From CAYMWF01 sp964394085 [NCBI: uncultured Gemmatimonadota bacterium] (GTDB taxonomy: Bacteria; GCA-2686955; CAYMWF01): a stretch of DNA of 7,571 nt. A program made the translations under genes and the position numbers. The stretch covers positions 1 to 7,571 of the forward strand of contig CAYMWF010000141.1 of the NCBI GenBank assembly GCA_964394085.1, given 5' to 3'. Positions 6,727-7,571 of the stretch are shown here, in pieces; the stretch's first letter is position 1; the number at the start of each line of letters is the position of its first letter. The notes under the pieces were generated by a model. It did no database searches and had not been told where the DNA came from. It was given only the letters and a program-made list of their open reading frames with translations.

Positions 6727-6930
6727 GAGGATAAGAAGTCAGTGGAATTTTGTGCTGGGTGGCTGTAGAGGGAGCACCTTCCCGCCCTGAGGAGTACGCT
6801 GCGTCATCCGGCTCCACTAATCCCTCGCTCCGGGAAGCGCTGAAACTCGCTGTTCCCTTCTCGCGCTGCTCGCGCCTGCTCGCTGCTTCCCGCCCCCCCC
6901 GCAGCTCAGACATCAGCGCTTCTTATCCTC
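6727..6930. repeat. 204-bp segment bounded by perfect 12-bp inverted repeats
   Basis: GAGGATAAGAAG at 6727-6738 is exactly reverse-complemented at 6919-6930. Size and ends resemble a small non-autonomous element such as a MITE, but no flanking target duplication is evident and no transposase is present. The interior is GC-rich and has no supported gene. Confidence 0.45.
6768..6811 (-). repeat. Copy 1 of a 44-bp inverted dispersed repeat
   Basis: The minus strand here matches the plus strand of 7046-7089 at 34 of 44 positions without gaps, sharing CCGGATGAC at one end and GCTCCCTC at the other. Translated, the two copies give PDDAAYSSGREGAPS and PDDSAMSSGQKGAPS, but neither lies in a supported gene. 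Confidence 0.65.
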
Positions 6931-7045
6931 TACTCGGGAAGTGTCGCCCCCGCCTTTCCCCCTGCTCGTTTTGTTTGGAGAACAGCCATTTTCAATAATG
7001 AAGCGGCACGATGGATTCACTCGCGTGAGCCGATATCTCCCAACC

Positions 7046-7089
7046 CCGGATGACTCCGCTATGTCCTCCGGGCAGAAAGGCGCTCCCTC
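7046..7089 (+). repeat. Copy 2 of the 44-bp inverted dispersed repeat
   Basis: This is the partner of 6768-6811 in opposite orientation, 234 bases away. Both copies are followed in their own direction, within about 60 bases, by a TATCCT motif and then by a palindromic repeat cluster, so the middle of the flank has a rough mirror layout. Confidence 0.65.
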
Positions 7090-7144
7090 CTCATCTCCCC
7101 GGCGACGGAACCTGGAAGAAAGCATCTGGAATTCGTATCCTTTT

Positions 7145-7350
7145 TTTATCCCAGCCTGACGTGAAGAAAAACCGGTGAAACGGAGGGCCAAGTGCCGGAA
7201 GGATGCCGATGGAGAGGATTGGTTTACATAATATTTCTCCACGTGGGGAAAATAGATAAGCCGGAAATGCCGTGGGTGGCGGAGTCCAGGGCCCGGCCTG
7301 GTTTACATAATATTTTCTCACATGGGAAAAAGTTCCTGGTCCGCCGAAAT
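7145..7350 (+). repeat. Second cluster of approximately 80-bp palindromic repeats
   Basis: GACGTG at 7158, CACGTG at 7240 and CACATG at 7319 are 82 and 79 bases apart. GGTTTACATAATATTT precedes the last two at 7221 and 7300, with its start 19 bases before the hexamer, the same spacing as in the first cluster. At 7234-7251 TTTCTCCAC and GTGGGGAAA form a palindrome with one mismatch. The ACCGGTGAAA box is intact after the first unit and decays in the other two. Confidence 0.8.
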
Positions 7351-7571
7351 GTAAATCTTCGAGAGAAGGTTGGCTTCTGCCGTCGCCTTTGCCCGGTTGG
7401 TGCAGCAAAAAAGTAAAGCAGCCTTCTTCGTCTCTTGTTTTCGCCCGGGAAGTGCGGGACATGATGTGAAATTGGAACGGCATACGACCGGATGAAGCAG
7501 CTCGCGGCAGTACGTAAGCGGCGGGAGGCGGGGGTGAACCGCATGCGGCCGGGCGGCATAGCGGCGGGAGG

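Larger units (their letters stand above)
6364..7571. other. Repeat-rich stretch without convincing genes
   Basis: No frame here has a credible ribosome-binding site, start and recognisable domain together. The content is two clusters of palindromic repeats (6425-6680 and 7145-7350) around a region of inverted repeats (6727-7089), described separately. Other details are a run of eight C at 6893-6900, a short direct iteration of CTCGCGC(C)TG at 6859-6885, and seven T at 7141-7147. An imperfect stem pairs 7361-7380 with 7418-7434 and is followed by a T-rich stretch on the plus strand. From 7435 to the end I see nothing beyond GC-rich sequence. Confidence 0.6.

Noticed and set aside
6596-6913. 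Minus-strand frame of about 105 codons upstream of gene A
   Set aside because: It runs through the inverted-repeat segment and the variant palindromic copy, has biased low-complexity composition and no supported start.
6425-7350. CRISPR array
   Set aside because: Units are diverged and about 80 bp apart, the sequence between boxes is itself repeated rather than unique spacer, and no cas gene is present.
6425-7350. Integron attC sites
   Set aside because: No GTTRRRY core sites pair up, no integrase is present and the repeats do not bracket gene cassettes.
6913-7559. Overlapping minus-strand frames across the second repeat cluster
   Set aside because: Their recurring peptide phrases (such as KYYVNQ) come directly from the DNA repeats; no ribosome-binding site or domain supports them.

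Overview
The window is accessory-looking bacterial DNA from an uncultured, probably Gram-negative lineage. It is G+C-rich, its genes have clear Shine-Dalgarno sites, and its secreted beta-helix proteins carry a DxDPxF...SPC(I/M)D(A/T)GT...DxGADE signature. That style is common in FCB-group and related candidate phyla, but the phylum cannot be fixed from this sequence. No housekeeping gene, tRNA or rRNA is present to anchor a placement.

All convincing protein-coding content is on the minus strand. Read in transcription order it is three large tandem paralogues: gene A (6260 down to 4227, 677 aa), gene B (4046 down to 2553, 497 aa) and gene C (2328 down to 322, 668 aa). Each has a signal peptide, a right-handed parallel beta-helix with a regular Cys/Asn ladder, a 'choice-of-anchor Q'-like cap, and a C-terminal beta-sandwich-like domain of exactly 111 residues with two invariant cysteines. 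The ends are conserved and the number of helix coils varies (about 13, 7 and 13), so this looks like a family that diversifies by changing its central repeats. No enzyme motif, sortase signal, PEP-CTERM or type IX sorting tail is recognisable. Surface or extracellular location is inferred only from the signal peptide and fold.

The gaps between the genes (180 and 224 bases) are long for a tight operon. The A-B gap holds a strong GC-rich hairpin, a possible 27-codon leader ORF, and a 36-bp sequence triplicated in tandem that repeats the ribosome-binding site and start-codon region of gene B. The B-C gap holds a candidate promoter and small hairpins.

The flanks are unusual and have no convincing genes. 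The left flank (1-321) has a 15-bp minisatellite organised into 30-bp and 60-bp higher-order units. The right flank (6364-7571, upstream of gene A) has two clusters of an approximately 80-bp repeat built from a GGTTTACATAATATTT box, a CACGTG palindrome and an ACCGGTG box. Between the clusters are inverted-repeat pairs. A truncated copy of the CACGTG/ACCGGTG module sits at bases 1-23, so the repeat family lies on both sides of the gene cluster.
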